A stretch of DNA of 64,000 nt from Gymnorhina tibicen. Lineage: Eukaryota > Chordata > Aves > Passeriformes > Artamidae. The stretch lies in NCBI GenBank assembly GCA_013399875.1, contig VXAZ01009368.1:348488-412487 (forward strand), in the 5' to 3' direction. Below the pieces are notes generated by a model that was given only the letters and a program-made list of their open reading frames with translations, did no database searches and was not told the origin of the DNA. A program made the position numbers and the translations under genes. Positions 1 through 14,900 of this stretch are shown here, piece after piece; positions within the stretch are counted from its first letter, which is position 1; the number at the start of each line of letters is the position of its first letter.

Positions 1-1312
1 GAAACCATCATTAAAAACAAATCACATTCATGAGCCACCCTAATGAGTTTCAAAAGGTTATATTCTTTTTGAGTTAGCATTCAACCTTCAGAAAGAGATG
101 AAAACATGAGAAAACATAGGTGAAGACCCCACAGTCTCAATTTTTGTGAATGGCAGAAGACATGGAAATAAGCCATATGTGAGCATTTCTCTACTGATAT
201 TTAAGAATTTTTCCTAGAAGCAGCTTATTTCAACATAAATTAAAATATGCTTCACTACTACTCTCTGTTCTCCCTAATCCACACCTGCTTTATCAAGAAG
301 AAAAATATCTGCATATGAAAATGGGCTAAAAGATTTTACGCTGTTTATCTGTTGCTTTTACACGAATAATCCCAAAAGCTAAAAGAAAGCTGTAAGAAAG
401 TCAGTTATATCTGGTCATTCATAAACAGACCTTTAATTTCTTTGTTTAGCTCATTAAAAGGAACTGCAAACCAGTTTAGCGCATCTAAATCCAGAAGGCA
501 GTTTCAGGTAGAAACTGTAGGAATTGCTGTGTCAAATAAATTACATTAGTCCAAAAATGTTTTTCCTGTGAGCAGAAGTTGTCATAAGCATGGCAAATAA
601 GAATCATGGAATACAATTAAGGGTCAGGGAGACTGATAACACTCCTAGAGATAAGCCAACAGTGAACCAAGTAGAAAAATGTGAAGCACACAGGATGGGG
701 ATTTTTCTGTATGTACAGAATGCAGTAAAAGTCTCAAGTATTTTAAGTGCTACAGTTTGGGATGGCAGGAAGACCCTGCCTGTATAGCTTTGGTAGAAGA
801 TGCTCCAGGTAGTTGACATGGCCAGTAATTGACAGCCAAATGGCAGCACAGATCCACAGCTCTAACAACTCCTTTCCTGCAAGTCTCTAACATTTAAAAT
901 TACATTGCTTCGTTCCAAAAGCAATACTTTTCCAGAAAGTCTTATGTTTAAAACTATGTTCTCACTATAAAATACGTTAAGGTTTTCAAAGGATAAAGTT
1001 AGGCTGATAGACATTCAGTATTGCAGATGCCTCTCTCAAACTGAAGTTTAATAGCCTTTTAAAATCTACTTTGTGTAAACAGTTTTGACAGACTAGCAGT
1101 CTAGTTATTGTCAAGTCTGTTTTTCTTTCATCCTGTACAATGGTTAACATTATTTGTTTGAAGTCTGAAATGTCATTTAATATTAGAATTACTAGAATTA
1201 GTTGTACACATATATGTGCCATTTCTCTGAAAGGCCATATAACACGCATATATAAATCACAGAAATATATCAAATTTTGAAAATCATTGCATATGAAAAC
1301 AATGTGGGATGG

Positions 1313-1756
1313 TGTGGTGAGCTCCTATTCCATATCCCTGCCCGCTCTCTCTCTCCGTGTGGCTTTCCCCTTCCCCCATCTCTAGTCCAAACCACTCCCT
1401 CAGGTTCTCCCTATTGGCTCTGTTATCCTAACTCCGCCTTTGTACTGCCCCTATGCCCGGCCATGTGCTGTCTCCACGACCCCTCTGCCGGGGATAAGGG
1501 ACTCGGAATCACATGAATCGATCTCTCTGCCTTGGGGTTCAGCCAGCCACCAGCTTCTCTCTCTCTGGGCTCCATGCCATGTGCCAGCCCTCTGCCTATG
1601 GGGGCTGGCACGTGTGCTGGTCCTAGGCCTTGGGGAGTTAGCATGGAATAAAGACCTGCTGCAGTCTCCATGCAAGAGAGCCTTCTCGCCTCCTTTACCG
1701 CCACCGCGTTGTTTCTGCTGCGTGCAATACCATCGCAGAGAAACGCAGCAGCAACA
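1313..1756 (+). mobile_element. Solo LTR of an endogenous retrovirus
   Basis: This 444-bp GC-rich island in AT-rich sequence begins TGTGGTGAGC and ends GCAGCAACA, so it has the TG...CA ends of an LTR. The flanks GGATGG (1307-1312) and GGATGT (1757-1762) look like a 6-bp target-site duplication with one change. A polyadenylation signal AATAAA lies at 1647-1652, followed by a CpG-containing U5-like end. No internal retroviral genes adjoin it, so it is a solo LTR produced by recombination. A 190-codon ORF crossing it is a composition effect. Confidence 0.75.
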
Positions 1757-4700
1757 GGATGTTCCCTACAAATCTCTTAAACTAGAAAGGCACCCAAAAC
1801 ATGGATTCTTGCTTAATTATTGGCTAAATTGCAAATGTGCTGAAAAATGTAAGTATTACATCTTCATCTTCCACAATTCTCAAAAGAAATGGAAAATAAA
1901 CCATATTTTCATCGAGGCAGTGAGATTTCAGCCCTTGACACTTGAAAAGTTAATAGGCAAAAAAAGTTTATTAATATCTATACACCAACTATCTATCTAT
2001 ACCTATCACTAACTTTGAATAAATAAGTAAGTTTAAAGAGTAGAGGAAACTTTTAATCTGATTCAGAACATGACAGATAGAGATGTGCCAAGTACCAACT
2101 ACAGCTTCAGCTTATGTGATTAGATTTTATATAATTAACATAAACGGAACATATAACACTTCAGAAGAAAATGCCAGCTAATACCAAATCTTACTGGTAA
2201 GATACAGTGAAGGGATGCTTACTGCTTTAACACCCATAGCAGCTACCTTTGAAATAGACTTTTATAACCCAGCAACAATGATTAATATTGAAAAAGAAAA
2301 ATGATTCATCCCTTGAAAATGACAAAGTTGTTCAATTCAGCAAGAGAATCAAAAGCCTGACAACTCCTTTAAACACCCAATTATAAAAGCCAGTAAAAAT
2401 CCTCATCTGACAAAGCTATTTTATTTCTCATTTGGGAGGAGCAGAGCATACACTCATGCAAAGTATAAAGACCAAAGAGCAATGAGATTTTTAGTCTCAT
2501 TCTCTGATTAAGAGCTGAAAAGTACCTAAAGCTTTGCTGCAAGGAAAGTCAAAGCCTTCTGTAGTATTAACAAACCAGATCAGCTGGAAGTGTTTTCACT
2601 CCAGAAGTTGAGTTTACATATTCAAAATGAATCAAGACGCCAAGAAAACACCAAAAAAGGAACTGCTATGAGCAACTTCAATTTTTCATGAAGTTACAGG
2701 CAATGTTTTGCTACAGCATTATGGATATGACAGCTATCATGATACCTTACATTTTTTGGAAGTAGCAACTACATACGCAGTAATGCAAACTACATATTTA
2801 AAAACAAAAAGGAGCTGTGAATAAACTTTAATTCTTGTTTTTCAACTAGCAAGTACTTTAGGATTCAAGTTTTAATAGAACTGAGAAGCTACCTTAGACA
2901 GTCAACGGGACAACACTTGCAACTGCTTAGAAGATCTCTCTTAAAAGCGGCACAATGGTCTGAAACACCTCTTTACTGGAATTACAGAAAAAAAATCTAC
3001 AAAAACAATAGGTGTGATAAACAGCTGGAAACGTTGTGCTCCAGTACTGCACAGAAGATACACACATTTCTGCCCCCCCTTCACCCAAGTCTTTCCAAAA
3101 AGACTTTTGCTCCGACTGATTGTGTAAGTTAACAGAAAAAACCACCAAGTATTTACAAGGAGTTCTTTAGGTCTGTTTCTACTGCCACAAAAATTACAGT
3201 TCATTGTTAGCAATGCAAGCAATTGGTATTGTCAGTAAGTACAGCTAAAACCCAATTCAATTTCAGGATAAAACCTGTGTGTCCTGAGCATTTACTTGAG
3301 ATTGTGTTGAATGCATTTTATCTTAGGAAAAACTTGCAAAAACTAACATAGTCTGCCATCTAAATGTGTCAAAAGGTTTCAATAAGTATCTTATATTCCC
3401 CCCATGGTATATCAAGTCAAAAAGTAACTCTAAAATGATCCTATAACCCCTGACTCCCCTTCCAACATTCCCTTCTACTTTGTCCCAAACTATTGCTTTT
3501 TAGTACATTACAGAAATGAGCTATTTCAGAAATTTTAAAAGAGCAGCAAAATGAGAAGACAAAATAAAGAGGAGGTAGGGAAAAGAGACACTGAAAATTA
3601 CAAACTAAGCAGCACTTCTGGGCACGTGAAATTAACAGTGAATGGTGGTATTAGATTGTAAATCAAACTAGAGTGGTGGCTCTATCTTTCTGGAGCTGCA
3701 CACTGAACTTTCTAACCTTCCAGGGCAGAGATGTGAAAAAACTGCTCTGTCTGTGGTAAAATAAATGTATAATACTGTAAAAGTTTAGTAACTCCACACT
3801 ATAAAGTAATTTGCAGGAATTAATACAGCACTGATAACTCCAAAGCAGGTGCAGTTATATTCCCATAACCCAGCTTACAAGAAGTCACCCAACAGTACTC
3901 AACACAGTGTGCACAAACACTTGACAAATCATTATTGTGGCACAATCACAAATGCTTGTCTTCTCTTTCCTCAAGCTCATCGAAGCGTACACCAGGCGTT
4001 TGGAAAAGCAAGGAAAGGTTTATCAAGAGAGGGACAGAAGAAATTTGTGCAATTGACTTGGAAAGTTTAACTGCTCGATGCAAAAGAAGCGCAGTTTTGC
4101 AAAGAAGAGCGAGAGGCCGTGACAGGACTGACAAAGCACCTGCATGAGCACGAGGCAGAAAGTGAAGTTCTGGGTCACTTAACTTTCACAGGCAGTTGTC
4201 TTAAATTTCAAATCCCACTGGGTTCTGTGCTAAACAACATAATACAGATGTTACCCATATGTCAAACTTAAGCAAGATCAGGTGCTAATTATGCAACCCT
4301 GTATATACAGTCAAAGTTGCTGTGATAGCTGCCTATTTGAATGCTATCTTCTACTGAATACAGTATTAATCTAGTTTTTACCTATATGTGTTACATTGTA
4401 CCCTTGATAAAAAGGGCTAAGTTCAACCACATATCTATAAAATATTCTTAATTTCTAGTTAAACCAAACATCAAAAAAGCAAAATCAAAGTGTAAAGAAA
4501 GTATAGTAGTACTTAAAGACAAGAGTTCCATTGGAATTCCAAAACAAAACAAAACTTTCCTAGAATAAGAAAAAAAATACCTGAAGTGAATTTGTATTAA
4601 TGATCACAGATAAGCAGTTATTTAATCTGTGAATAAATTTAACACAGAATCTGGTTTTAATGGTGTAAAATTGTTTTATGACAAGCTCTCAGAATATCCA

Positions 4701-6011
4701 AATAGTTTCAAAATAAGGGACTGTTTTTCTTTGTATTTTTTATCACTTATGATATTTATATTCAAAACCACTTTGTCTCTCTCTACCTTTCAACAAAATG
4801 ACACCCTCAGTGATATTTATCAGTAGTTTCTTCTTTAGCAATTAAAGAAACATTACAACATTTTACTGTCTTTTTGTAATAGAAAACTATTAGTGAAATA
4901 AAGACATTACTGCTTTGTTCCTCAGCAGCTCAAGTCCCAGAATAAGAGATCTTCATGCTCAAAAAGTATTATTTAAAATACATTTTGCTTTTCTAAATAC
5001 TTTATGGTATATTTTGAAGTGGGAGGTGATTGCCTTTTTCCTCTGTGAAGGGGCATTAACCATGGGTAGCTTTTTTTAGTTTAGGCAATAAACAAGATTT
5101 CTGAGTTATATTCAAAGTCAGGCCTTCAGAATGAGAGCAAAACCAAACCTGTAACTTGCGCTTCCTGGCACTTGTGGTCTGGAACTATTTTCACTTACTG
5201 TTATCAAACTGCATAAAGAAATATTAGCAGCTCCTGGTAATAACCAGGAGGTTATTAGCCAGTTTTAGGATGAAAAGTAATTATGTGAGAAGAAAAAGCC
5301 TTGGCTCGATGCTGAGCAGAGCTGCTATGCTCAAATTTGAAAACCAGCAATTTAAAAACACCACGTGGAAGTTACTTACAAGGAGCCCCCACTGCAATCC
5401 CTGGAGGCTGCACTGGGACCCTGCTGGGAAATGAACAGTGGTGGTGCAGCCACAATAGCTGGAGTTCCCAATGCTGCTGACAACATTGGCTACAGTGCCG
5501 GCACAAATTTTAATTGCAGCCTCGGGCAATAGATCGTGCTCCTAAAAGGCAGATACTGAAGGGAAAGAAACGAAACCCACTGCCTCTGGTCATCTGACCA
5601 CTTAACCTCTGCAGATGAAAAGGTAAGGTAACTGCAACTACAGCTGCACAATTCACTGTATTTGGGCTTTACTACTGCAGTTAATAGTTTGACTAGAATG
5701 AAATAAAATGTCACTTAGAGACTGCATGCCAATATTGTTATTAAAAAGCAACACTAATAATGATCCTGTATCCTTGAGTATGATTGAATGAGATTGATTC
5801 ATCAAAGAATGCCATTTAAAACTTTGAATTTCCCACCTGGAGAGCAAGGTCTAGATCTGAGTGGAAACCTCATAGATGTTCTTAAGATGCCTAGAACAAA
5901 TACCTGAAACTGCTAAAAGAAACACAAGGTGCAATCCCTCCTTGGTAATTAGGGTGCCTCAAGTGTTGACTTAAGGATTCTAAAGTCCTACTAGAACATA
6001 AATTTTATTAT

Positions 6012-6309
6012 GGAACAAGGGGGAATGGCTTTCAGGTGAAAGAGGACAGATTTAGATTAGATATCAGGAGGAATTCTTCCCTGTGAGGATGGTGAATCAC
6101 TGGAACAGTCCAGAGAATCTGTGGATGCCCCATCCCTGGAAGTGTTCAAGGCCAGGTTGGATGGGGCTCAGCGCAACCTGATCTAGTGGAAGGTGTCCCT
6201 GGCCATGGCAGGGAAGTTGGAACAAGATGGTCTAAGTCCCACGGCAGGGGGGCTGGAATGAGATGACCTAAGTCCCTTCCTATCCAAACTATTATATGAT
6301 TCTCTGATT
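6012..6309 (+). mobile_element. CR1 LINE 3' fragment
   Basis: This is a 5'-truncated CR1 with the typical 3' end: GGAATTCTTCCCTGTGAGGA, CACTGGAACAG, GATGCCCCATCCCTGGAAGT, and a terminal TATATGATTCTCTGATT in place of the usual short repeat. Near the 3' end a segment of about 38 bp (GGCAGGGAAGTTGGAA... then GGCAGGGGGGCTGGAA...) occurs twice, an internal diverged duplication. Confidence 0.9.
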
Positions 6310-8601
6310 ATTAGTATAATGAAAATTGCTTTCTTCCATTAAATTAGTAACACTTGACTGATGCTGGAGAGAGGAAAAAGACCATTCCTAACTACTAATT
6401 TGTGAAATTAAGTTCACATGGACTAGAAGTTACCAATTGTAATATTCACAACAATTTTTTAATTCAAAGTCTCTAAAGAGAGAATGTCTCAAGGGAGATA
6501 ATACGATGATTTCTCCAAAGCCTTCCTGAGTCAGAGACATCACTGGAGCCTGAAAGCTATAGCTTTATCTGATTATAAAGCCATCCATAACTCTAATCTT
6601 CCTTTCCTTTATTCTGTTTTCAGAAGAAATCCTCTGCCAAAAGATCGTTAAATAGCAATAGGCCTGTAAATCTACACTGTAATTTTTTTCAAACAGTGAA
6701 GTCAAAGATAAAAAAAAATTACCACAATACCTGTGGCCAGAATACAGTTGTTCACCTATCCAGAAGGATAGACTCGATGGGAACCACTTGAAAACAAGAA
6801 CAGCATTTCAACTCCACTTTCCCTGTCCATCAGCTTATGTCTGGGATGGAGAGGAGAGACAGCCTGAGCCCACTGGAGGCAGCAAGTGTGGAGCCCTCTG
6901 TGACTTTGGTTGCAGCATTTCTAAAACAATGATACCCTAGTATATATGAGAGCTCGGTGGCTGCTAAATGCAATGATTCTTCAATTTAGACTGCTGAAAA
7001 TATCCATGCCAAAATTCCAGAAAAGGCTCCAACAGCGTAAGTTAAAGGCCAGTGAGTAAGAGCATGATCTACAGCTACCCTTCAGAGAAAGAATGTGTTT
7101 TTAGTCTCTTACTGACCATTATTTATGAAAAGTTCTGGCCTTAGGTAAGGCAAAAAAGCAAGTAGTTGGAAGAGGTTTGTCCTGGGGTTCTTTGCAGGGA
7201 AGCAATCCTCTGCTGACACAGGGAACAGAATGCTGCCCCCTCAGCAGCAAACGACTTTTCAGGTCAGTCTCATAGCTATAAGCAACTGTGGGCTGCACCA
7301 TGACCTTACTGCACAGAAAAGAATCCACTTAGTTTGAAATCACAATTTTTTTTCCAAATATGGAAAAGTCTAATAATTTTTAACTTAGCTTTGATCTTAA
7401 TTTTTTCTTCTGTATATGAAAACTTTTCATTTCACTTTTTTCCTCAATGAACTGAAAAGCTTTTTTTATGTTTATTCCTACCACCCAAATGTTTAGGTAC
7501 AGTTAACAGAGGATATTACCACCCGTGTCTTCAAAAAAGCTAGCAAGTATTTCAGCATGCTTTTCAGAGGTGATATTATGGCATAATAGATGTGAACAAT
7601 TAAACTTTTCTACAATTTCCGACGGTCTGTATTAAGAGATTTGGGCTGAATTTAAGTCACTTTGAAACAAAAAAATTTCTTATACAAAGATGTCACTGGA
7701 AGAACAAGCTGTCTGAATTAGGTTAAGTTGTCCCTCAGTACATAAAATTTAAGGGAGAATGTGTGATGTAACTCAGTCCCATTTCTTCTGAGTAACCTCA
7801 GAAGAACTTGTCTTTCACATTCTGTCTCATCTGTAGTTTTCCTTAGCATTAGAGTACTTTTTTCTCCTTTCAAATTTCTGACTTGATTTTTAGAGTCACA
7901 TAATGCATTTATGCAAGTGTCCAATACCCCTTTGTCTCAAACACTTCAAATGCAGATTTCACTGTTCTCTACCACAATTTCCACTGGCTCCTTAGAGCAG
8001 GTGATGAATCAGAAGTATCAGAAATGACTAGTCTTGTTCATGATTAAAAAAAAGAAGCACTTTTCCTCTATTTAAATCTTGATACACTGAGAACTACCTT
8101 TGTACTATCTTGATTTTGATCAAGGCATGCTTCAGGTTAGAATATCAACTCTGGCAGTGTTATTATATCTAGTTTGGTAGATTGAGAAACAATTGCTCTA
8201 AACAGTTTAAGGAATATTACCAAACCTTAGAAAACAGTTTTTGTGAGATTTCTTTCACATATAATTAATTTAGAGATTGACTTGTATGTCCTGGATGACT
8301 ACACTTAAATTAAAATGCATCCCGCTGAAACCAAAGCTGGTCGGAAAAAAGCTATACATTTATATACTCAGTCATGAACTGCCATGTTCTTCAGTATCAG
8401 TTCCCCTACTGAAAAATCACAGGATTTGACTAGCAAACATGCTCAATACTTGCAAGATTGAGGGAAATGGAAACCATCTGAGTGCTCAGCATTTCCACTA
8501 TGCAAAATATTAGTCTTGCTTTTTCTATTTCAGTTAGTCCATCCTTTATGTGAAGAACACCTTATGGGACATGAGAGAGTTTGTTAGTCTCTAAACACCT
8601 A

Positions 8602-8900
8602 GAATCACAGAATAATTTAAGTTGGAATGGACTTCTGACAGTCACCATGTCCAGCTCCCTGCTTGAAGTCAGACCAGTTCTATAAAGTTACTGAAGGCTT
8701 TGTCCAGGAGCGTTTTAAGTATCTTCAGATATGGAGCTCTAGGACCACTCCCGGAAACCTCTTCCAAAGTTCGATCACCCTTGAAGTAAAAAGGTTTTTC
8801 ATCTATATAGAGTCAAAGTAATCCTCGTAATTTGTGTCTGCTGCCTCCCACCCCATCACTGGACATCTCTGGGAATTGTCCACCTTTGTCTTTTTTAAAC
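8602..8900 (-). mobile_element. CR1 LINE 3' fragment, reverse orientation
   Basis: The plus strand starts AGAATCACAGAATAATTTAA GTTGGAATGGAC, the reverse complement of a CR1 3' terminus. It continues through TCCAGCTCCCTGC, GGAAACCTCTTCCAAAGTTC and AGTAAAAAGGTTTTTC. It is moderately diverged, and the 5' break near 8900 is approximate. Confidence 0.85.
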
Positions 8901-11900
8901 TCATGCTGTTGTTGACAGCTGCTGAACTTTCACCATCATTAAATGAGTTGCTCTGAGTTTGAAAGGGTACATATTTTTTTAAGAAAACCCACTAGTTTGG
9001 ATCTTGGGGGGGCTCCAGGCAAGAGTTTTAATACAGCATGGCTTTTTCTACTAGGACAGATAATTAACCATTAAGCATTCATTTCTGATCTCTGAAGGGT
9101 TGATACTTGAATAATAACATAAATAAAACCATCAAGACCATGAATTAAAAGAAAAAAAGAGGGCAAAGTCACATGCTAGAGTTTAGCTTCAATTTTATAA
9201 ATTCAAAACTCATAATTTGCTTTTTCTCAGAGAGCCAGGATAAGAACATTGAAATTACAGGACAAAAACTGAGCACCGAAAAGGAAAATTAATTTAGATT
9301 TATCCAAATTTTTTTCCCCTCCCCTGTGTAACACTACCAATCATCAAGCAGAAACACGAGTGAGTACACCTTCAACAAATAGATGGTAAATTTAAATTTA
9401 ACCACAGGGTTTCCTGGTCTTGCAAGAGGAGCAGAAGCAAGAAGGCAGAAAGACTGACACTTCAAGTGTCCTGCTGTGGAGAGATGCAACAAAACTATCT
9501 CATCGCATGACATCTCAGAGACAGCAGCAGTTTAGTTACCTTCAACTACTTTTTTAAGCTGGGTTACTGCTTAGCTACACCACTTCCCTGTCCCTCTTCA
9601 TTTTATGTCTACGCTAACACCCAAGCCGTTAACAGCACATCACAGCACGAATAAACTGCTGCAAAGAGACCTTGGATAAGCATCTCTATTAAATGTGTAG
9701 CCACAACCTGAGTAGTGGAAGACTGCAACAGACCAATGGCTGGGAGAAGTTACAGTAAAAGTATTACCATATACTCTTTTGTGACCAGTACAGAATTTCA
9801 TAATCTGGTGAACCAAACCATGCACTACCGCTGCAGCCTATTGGTACTATCAGCAAATTCTCTTCTGAAGAGTGGAATTTGTGTCACTGGGCCATCTTTC
9901 AAGTCTACCTGTACCTGCAGGTCTTTAAAAACAAAACCAAAAAGAAACCTGCAACAGACCAGAAACTCAAGCTGCATGCTCAAGTTCAAGTGCCACATAT
10001 TACTAAGTGTCCTGATTTCACTTTAGGCAAACCTTCACCTTAAAGAAATGAGGCAGTGAGTGAGTCCCCAGGTAATAGTCTGTTGCCCTCAAATTCTGTT
10101 AGAGTCTTTTTGTAGAAATATGCATTATCTAAATATCCAGAGACTGGAATACCTAGAGAGCCTGTTGATGCTATGCAAACAGAATACTAATGTACATAAA
10201 CTCCTAGAGGGAAGGGAAAGGAAGGAGAAAATTCTTATACAAATACATCTTTAGTGTTCTTTAATTCACAGAAACTATCAAGTGTGCAAAATGAACAAAG
10301 CCTAACATCACTGTAGTCTTTTCCCAGCCAACAAAAAAGGCCTGGTAAAGACTAGAAGTATCCATACCTGTTCCCTTTTTGTTTAACACAGGTAGACATT
10401 TCAGGGATTTCAGTTTGCTGCATGTATGTGTCACTACAGCTCTTACCTTGCAAAACTTTACAGCAACAGGTTAAAAAGTTGTAGGAGCCTACAGCTGTAC
10501 TGCTCACCCATTTTAAAACAAGACCGTATCACACTTTTTGTTCTCAAAGTTACCCTTCCTTTAAAGAAGAAAGTGTATTTTGCTGATACACAACAAAGAA
10601 CAGCTTTGTCTTACAATTTTGCAAGACTCTAAGAACTGTCAGTCTGGCTATTAACTGAAGCACAGTTTTGCCAAAAGTTGTCATAACTTTCTTCTTATTC
10701 CTAGAGATTTAGCAAGAGACATGCACAATCTAAATTTCTTTAAAAATAAATTAATCTAATTTGCTAACGAAAGAACACTCACACAAGTTGTTTAAATAGT
10801 GTCACAAATTACCACCGACATAATAGGTAAGAAATCCTAACATTGTATTAAAAATGACACATGGTAATTTGAGAGGGCACAGAGCCTAGGCTCTGAATGA
10901 TCTTTTCTGACACTTCACTGCCAAGGGGAGACATCAGTAGGAAGCTGCTAATGAAGTGCTGAGGGCAGCATGACATCAGTATGTTAGTATCAAGGAATTA
11001 TACAATTTCTGAGCTCCTAACCTGGTTTTATACTATTTAGGTTATGTAAAGAACTAGAATTTGGGTAAAAATAAATTAGCATTAAAAATACTTAGTCTAT
11101 TTGTACTGCTTCTAATCAGTCCCTCAGAGCAAGCCTTTTTTGGACATAATCTCATTTTACAACTATTTTTTGAACATCAAAATATTGTCCAGTGACCTCT
11201 TGACAGCATCTGCTCTCGTGTAGTTTCACTTAAAAACACAAAAGAAAAGAATCTATGGATGCTGAACAAATCTCTTACAATGTTCCTCTCCATTTTTTAT
11301 TTTGTAGAGCATTTTGTAGAGGATAGCATACTGATGGCACAAACCTAATAAACAACAGGATTCCTACGCGGCTAGCTAGGATGAATTGTCATCTACTGTT
11401 AAAACTCACTCCCACTCTGGCCTGCCCAGCTGGTAAGTTTCTTGCTGACACAGAGAGGCAGCTCTGAAGAGGTATGAACAGGCTTCCTTTATCAACGCAG
11501 CTTAATGACTGTCCTAATGGTTTTTAAAAGAGAATGGTACAGTTCTCAACATATATTCACTATTTTATCTGAAGTACCTGCTGATCTGGTGGATGGACTT
11601 TAAAATAGTATTTATTTTCCTAACATCAGATGTGATCCAGGTTTTTGCAGCCTGCATTTCTAAAGAGAAAATCTCAGCTTTTATGAAAAAAAGTACTAGG
11701 ACACTAATCTACATATTCTCTTTCAAGTCATCCCCAAAGGCATTAGTTAGTAGTGTAGTCAACCTCCAAGTACACTTAGCACATTATCCTTGAAAACTGC
11801 TGAGAAGCATTTAGGGCTTAACCCATTTGGTTATTCCATTAAAATGAGAAAACCAAGAGTGGGAGGGAACTTGATTTGAACTAATTTCCAAACACTTCAA

Positions 11901-14900
11901 CCTGAATTACAGATTGTTTAAATTACGTTTGAGGCTTTAATGTGCTTCAGCTCAGGGACAAACACCAAACTTCTGAAATGCTGCAACCAAATATGCAGTC
12001 TCTTATTGCACAGTCATGATCAGAAAATGTTGTAGAATAAGAGCCACAATTATGGACTTTACTCCAGAAGACACAAGAACCCAAGTAATCCTCACCCTAA
12101 AAAGAAGATACATAAAAGCATAAGAAGAGTTGCTGATACAATATGCACATTGCCCTCACATTTTTTGCATCTCAACTTTCAAAGCTTTCTCTCAATGAGT
12201 CCTTGTTACCACGTTTTAACAAGACTCTCTCTCAGCACAGTGCTGATACGCTGACAGTGTATCTTTTGCTTAGAGAGACTGAATATTCATCACTACATAC
12301 ATATTTCAGAGAAAAATAAGGGTTTTTTTTCCTTTTCAGAGGTTGAACTCCTTTACTTCTTGTTCAGCAGGATATAAAGCTGTTCAGAAGTCACAGTCTA
12401 AGTGAAATTGAAAACATTATGGTGAGAACAAAAGGCAAAAAACTGCTTTCATTTACCTGCATGCACAAGCTTTCTGCAGTTATCAGAGCTGCAAAGGAAC
12501 TCAAACTATCACTGTGTAGAGCAATTGGGATACAGTAGGGCTTAGTAGCTACAAAACACTGCTATAAAAACACAGATAAGCTGTGTATAAGTGCTCAGTA
12601 TAGATTTATTCACACATACTATGAACAAACCCATCCCCCTAAAATGGGTAAGCCAGCTTGGATCTGCCTTGACTTGCCAGTTTTAACTTAGCATTGCCAG
12701 ACATCAGCTGGCTTCATGAAACATTATTTATTTGTCAGTGAACTTCCCTCTTCAATAAGCCTGATTAGCTTGGTTTTATTATCACAAGAGCCAAGAGATA
12801 TTTATCAATGTGCTCAAGCTAACAAAACCACCTCAAATAATAAGCACTGGAGAAAACTATTTCTGCTTTTATGAGAAATTTAAGGATGACAGAGAAGACA
12901 GAGCAGTTTTGAAACAGTTTCTACTGAACTGGGCAATGGGGCTGCTTAACTCTCTACACATAAGCATGTAGCTTTTAAGTGAAGTAGTGCTGAAATATGA
13001 GCACTCTGTATGTGGAAGCATCCTGTGTAGCTAGCCTACTCAATATCCAGAATTAGGCACGAAGTAAGTTAAGGAAAAAGAAAAGAAGCAATCCATAATA
13101 CCGTGAAAGATAAGCCCAGCAGCTGAAGAGTGGTCTGTTTCTACAAGCTCAATATTAAGGTGACTGAATACCACACAGGTTCTGATATGATCTCTGTGTC
13201 ATGGTATGACAGCGATATCCAGGCCTCAATACCTCTGGGGTGAAGCAAGTTTGATGTTGGAGCATTGAAATATCTGGGATAGGCAGCTGTCTGTGTTAAT
13301 CTCAGAGAAAGCAGTTATCATCATATTTGCTACAAGGACTGACAAGGAATATTGTCCAGAGCTGACTAGAAAGTGCAAGCTCATACACAAACCTCGTAAC
13401 AATACAGAGTAACAATGATGTTCTCACAAGATCTAAAATTAATGCCGCTACTGTAGACAAGAAAAAGTTACTGCAGCACAGCCATTTGGGTAATTTTTAA
13501 TTTTGTGACTCATTGCAACAGAGAATTTTGTGTATCAGTAGGGGGCTGTAGTTCTGCAGCTTTTTCTAACCTCTGTTAAAGTTGTACATGGAATGGAAAT
13601 ACTGGTGCTGACACAGGAGCTAGAACACTTGGAGCTGAAGGACTATCACACAGAGGCAGAGTTGAGTGGCTGTATATTCAGTGTCCCTGAAGCTGGTACC
13701 TGACAAGAAGGAAGACTACCAAAGCAGAGATATTTTCCCTTGAAAATGTCTCTGAAACAAGCAACTGCAATTATGCATAAGTTAAATTTAACAATTAGTC
13801 ACCTTATGATAACTGATCAAGATCAGCTGATTAAGAAGTAAAGGTACAAACTAAACTGTCCTTCAATGCTGCACGTAGAAATAACACAGCCTTTGTGTCA
13901 CCAAAATGGACCTGCATTTTTATCGCCCCAGAATTCCAACCAGAAATTAGGTTTGCTAGCAGACTAGCATTATGCAAATGTTTGCAAAGATTCTTCATAG
14001 CACTTAACATATATTATACTGTATTGCATATCTATATTTCTTTGAATGTTGAAATACAAGTATCAGAAGATCTCGATAAAACAAACAAAAAAATAGTTAC
14101 GCAAAAACTCTTCAGACTTAGGTACTGGGACTTGAGCAGACACCTTTAAATATCACTCATGGAGAGTAACAGCTCAAATTTAAATGTAAAAACATGTTAG
14201 ACTTGTGATGAGGCTCAATCAAGCCCTGTATGCAGCTGCTCAGAATTATGTTAGGGATCAGCTTGCAAATTGTTTAACATGGCTCACGCAACTCATTTTT
14301 AACTGTGGCCAATTAGTGTTGACAGCCTAGCTGCATTTAATTTAGCATATGGAGGTAGACGTATATGTTAAAATAAGGTTACTAAACTCTATTTAAAGAG
14401 GTTTTACCCCATTTTCAGTGAGTAAACAAACAGCTGAAAAAGGCTTTTGGCTTCTCTTTACTGAGGCCAGGCAGATAAGTCTGCAGAGACATAATGTACT
14501 ACCAGAGTTGTTTGAAAAACCTTCACAGAACGTATGAAAAAGTCTTCTTCCCTATAGAATAACCAAAACCTTGTATATACATTCTAGAGGTGGAAGCTTT
14601 ATAGAACTACTCTACATTTCATATGGAGCAACATTAGAATAAGACATTTGCTATAAAATCAGGCATAGTTTAAAAGCCAGAAGTTGTTCATATCTGCAGT
14701 ATCACAGCTCAAGATTTATCCTTATTTGCATAATAATTTTTACTGTGTGCTTAGCAGAATGATAGCAACATGGAAAACGAAGCTACTTTTCTAAAACCCC
14801 AAGCTTACAATGAAACAACTTTGTGAACACCTTTGGGAGAATGGCAGAGGATTGAATCAGGAAAGTATGAAGACTATGTAAGATGGCAGAAGCTTCTTTG

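Noticed and set aside
1440..2012. 190-codon plus-strand ORF as a gene
   Set aside because: It begins inside the solo LTR and runs into unique AT-rich DNA. The GC-rich LTR lacks stops by composition, and there is no protein-like content.
5281..5529. Possible pseudogene fragment (82-codon minus-strand ORF)
   Set aside because: The sequence is slightly GC-rich, but the peptide matches nothing I know in either orientation.
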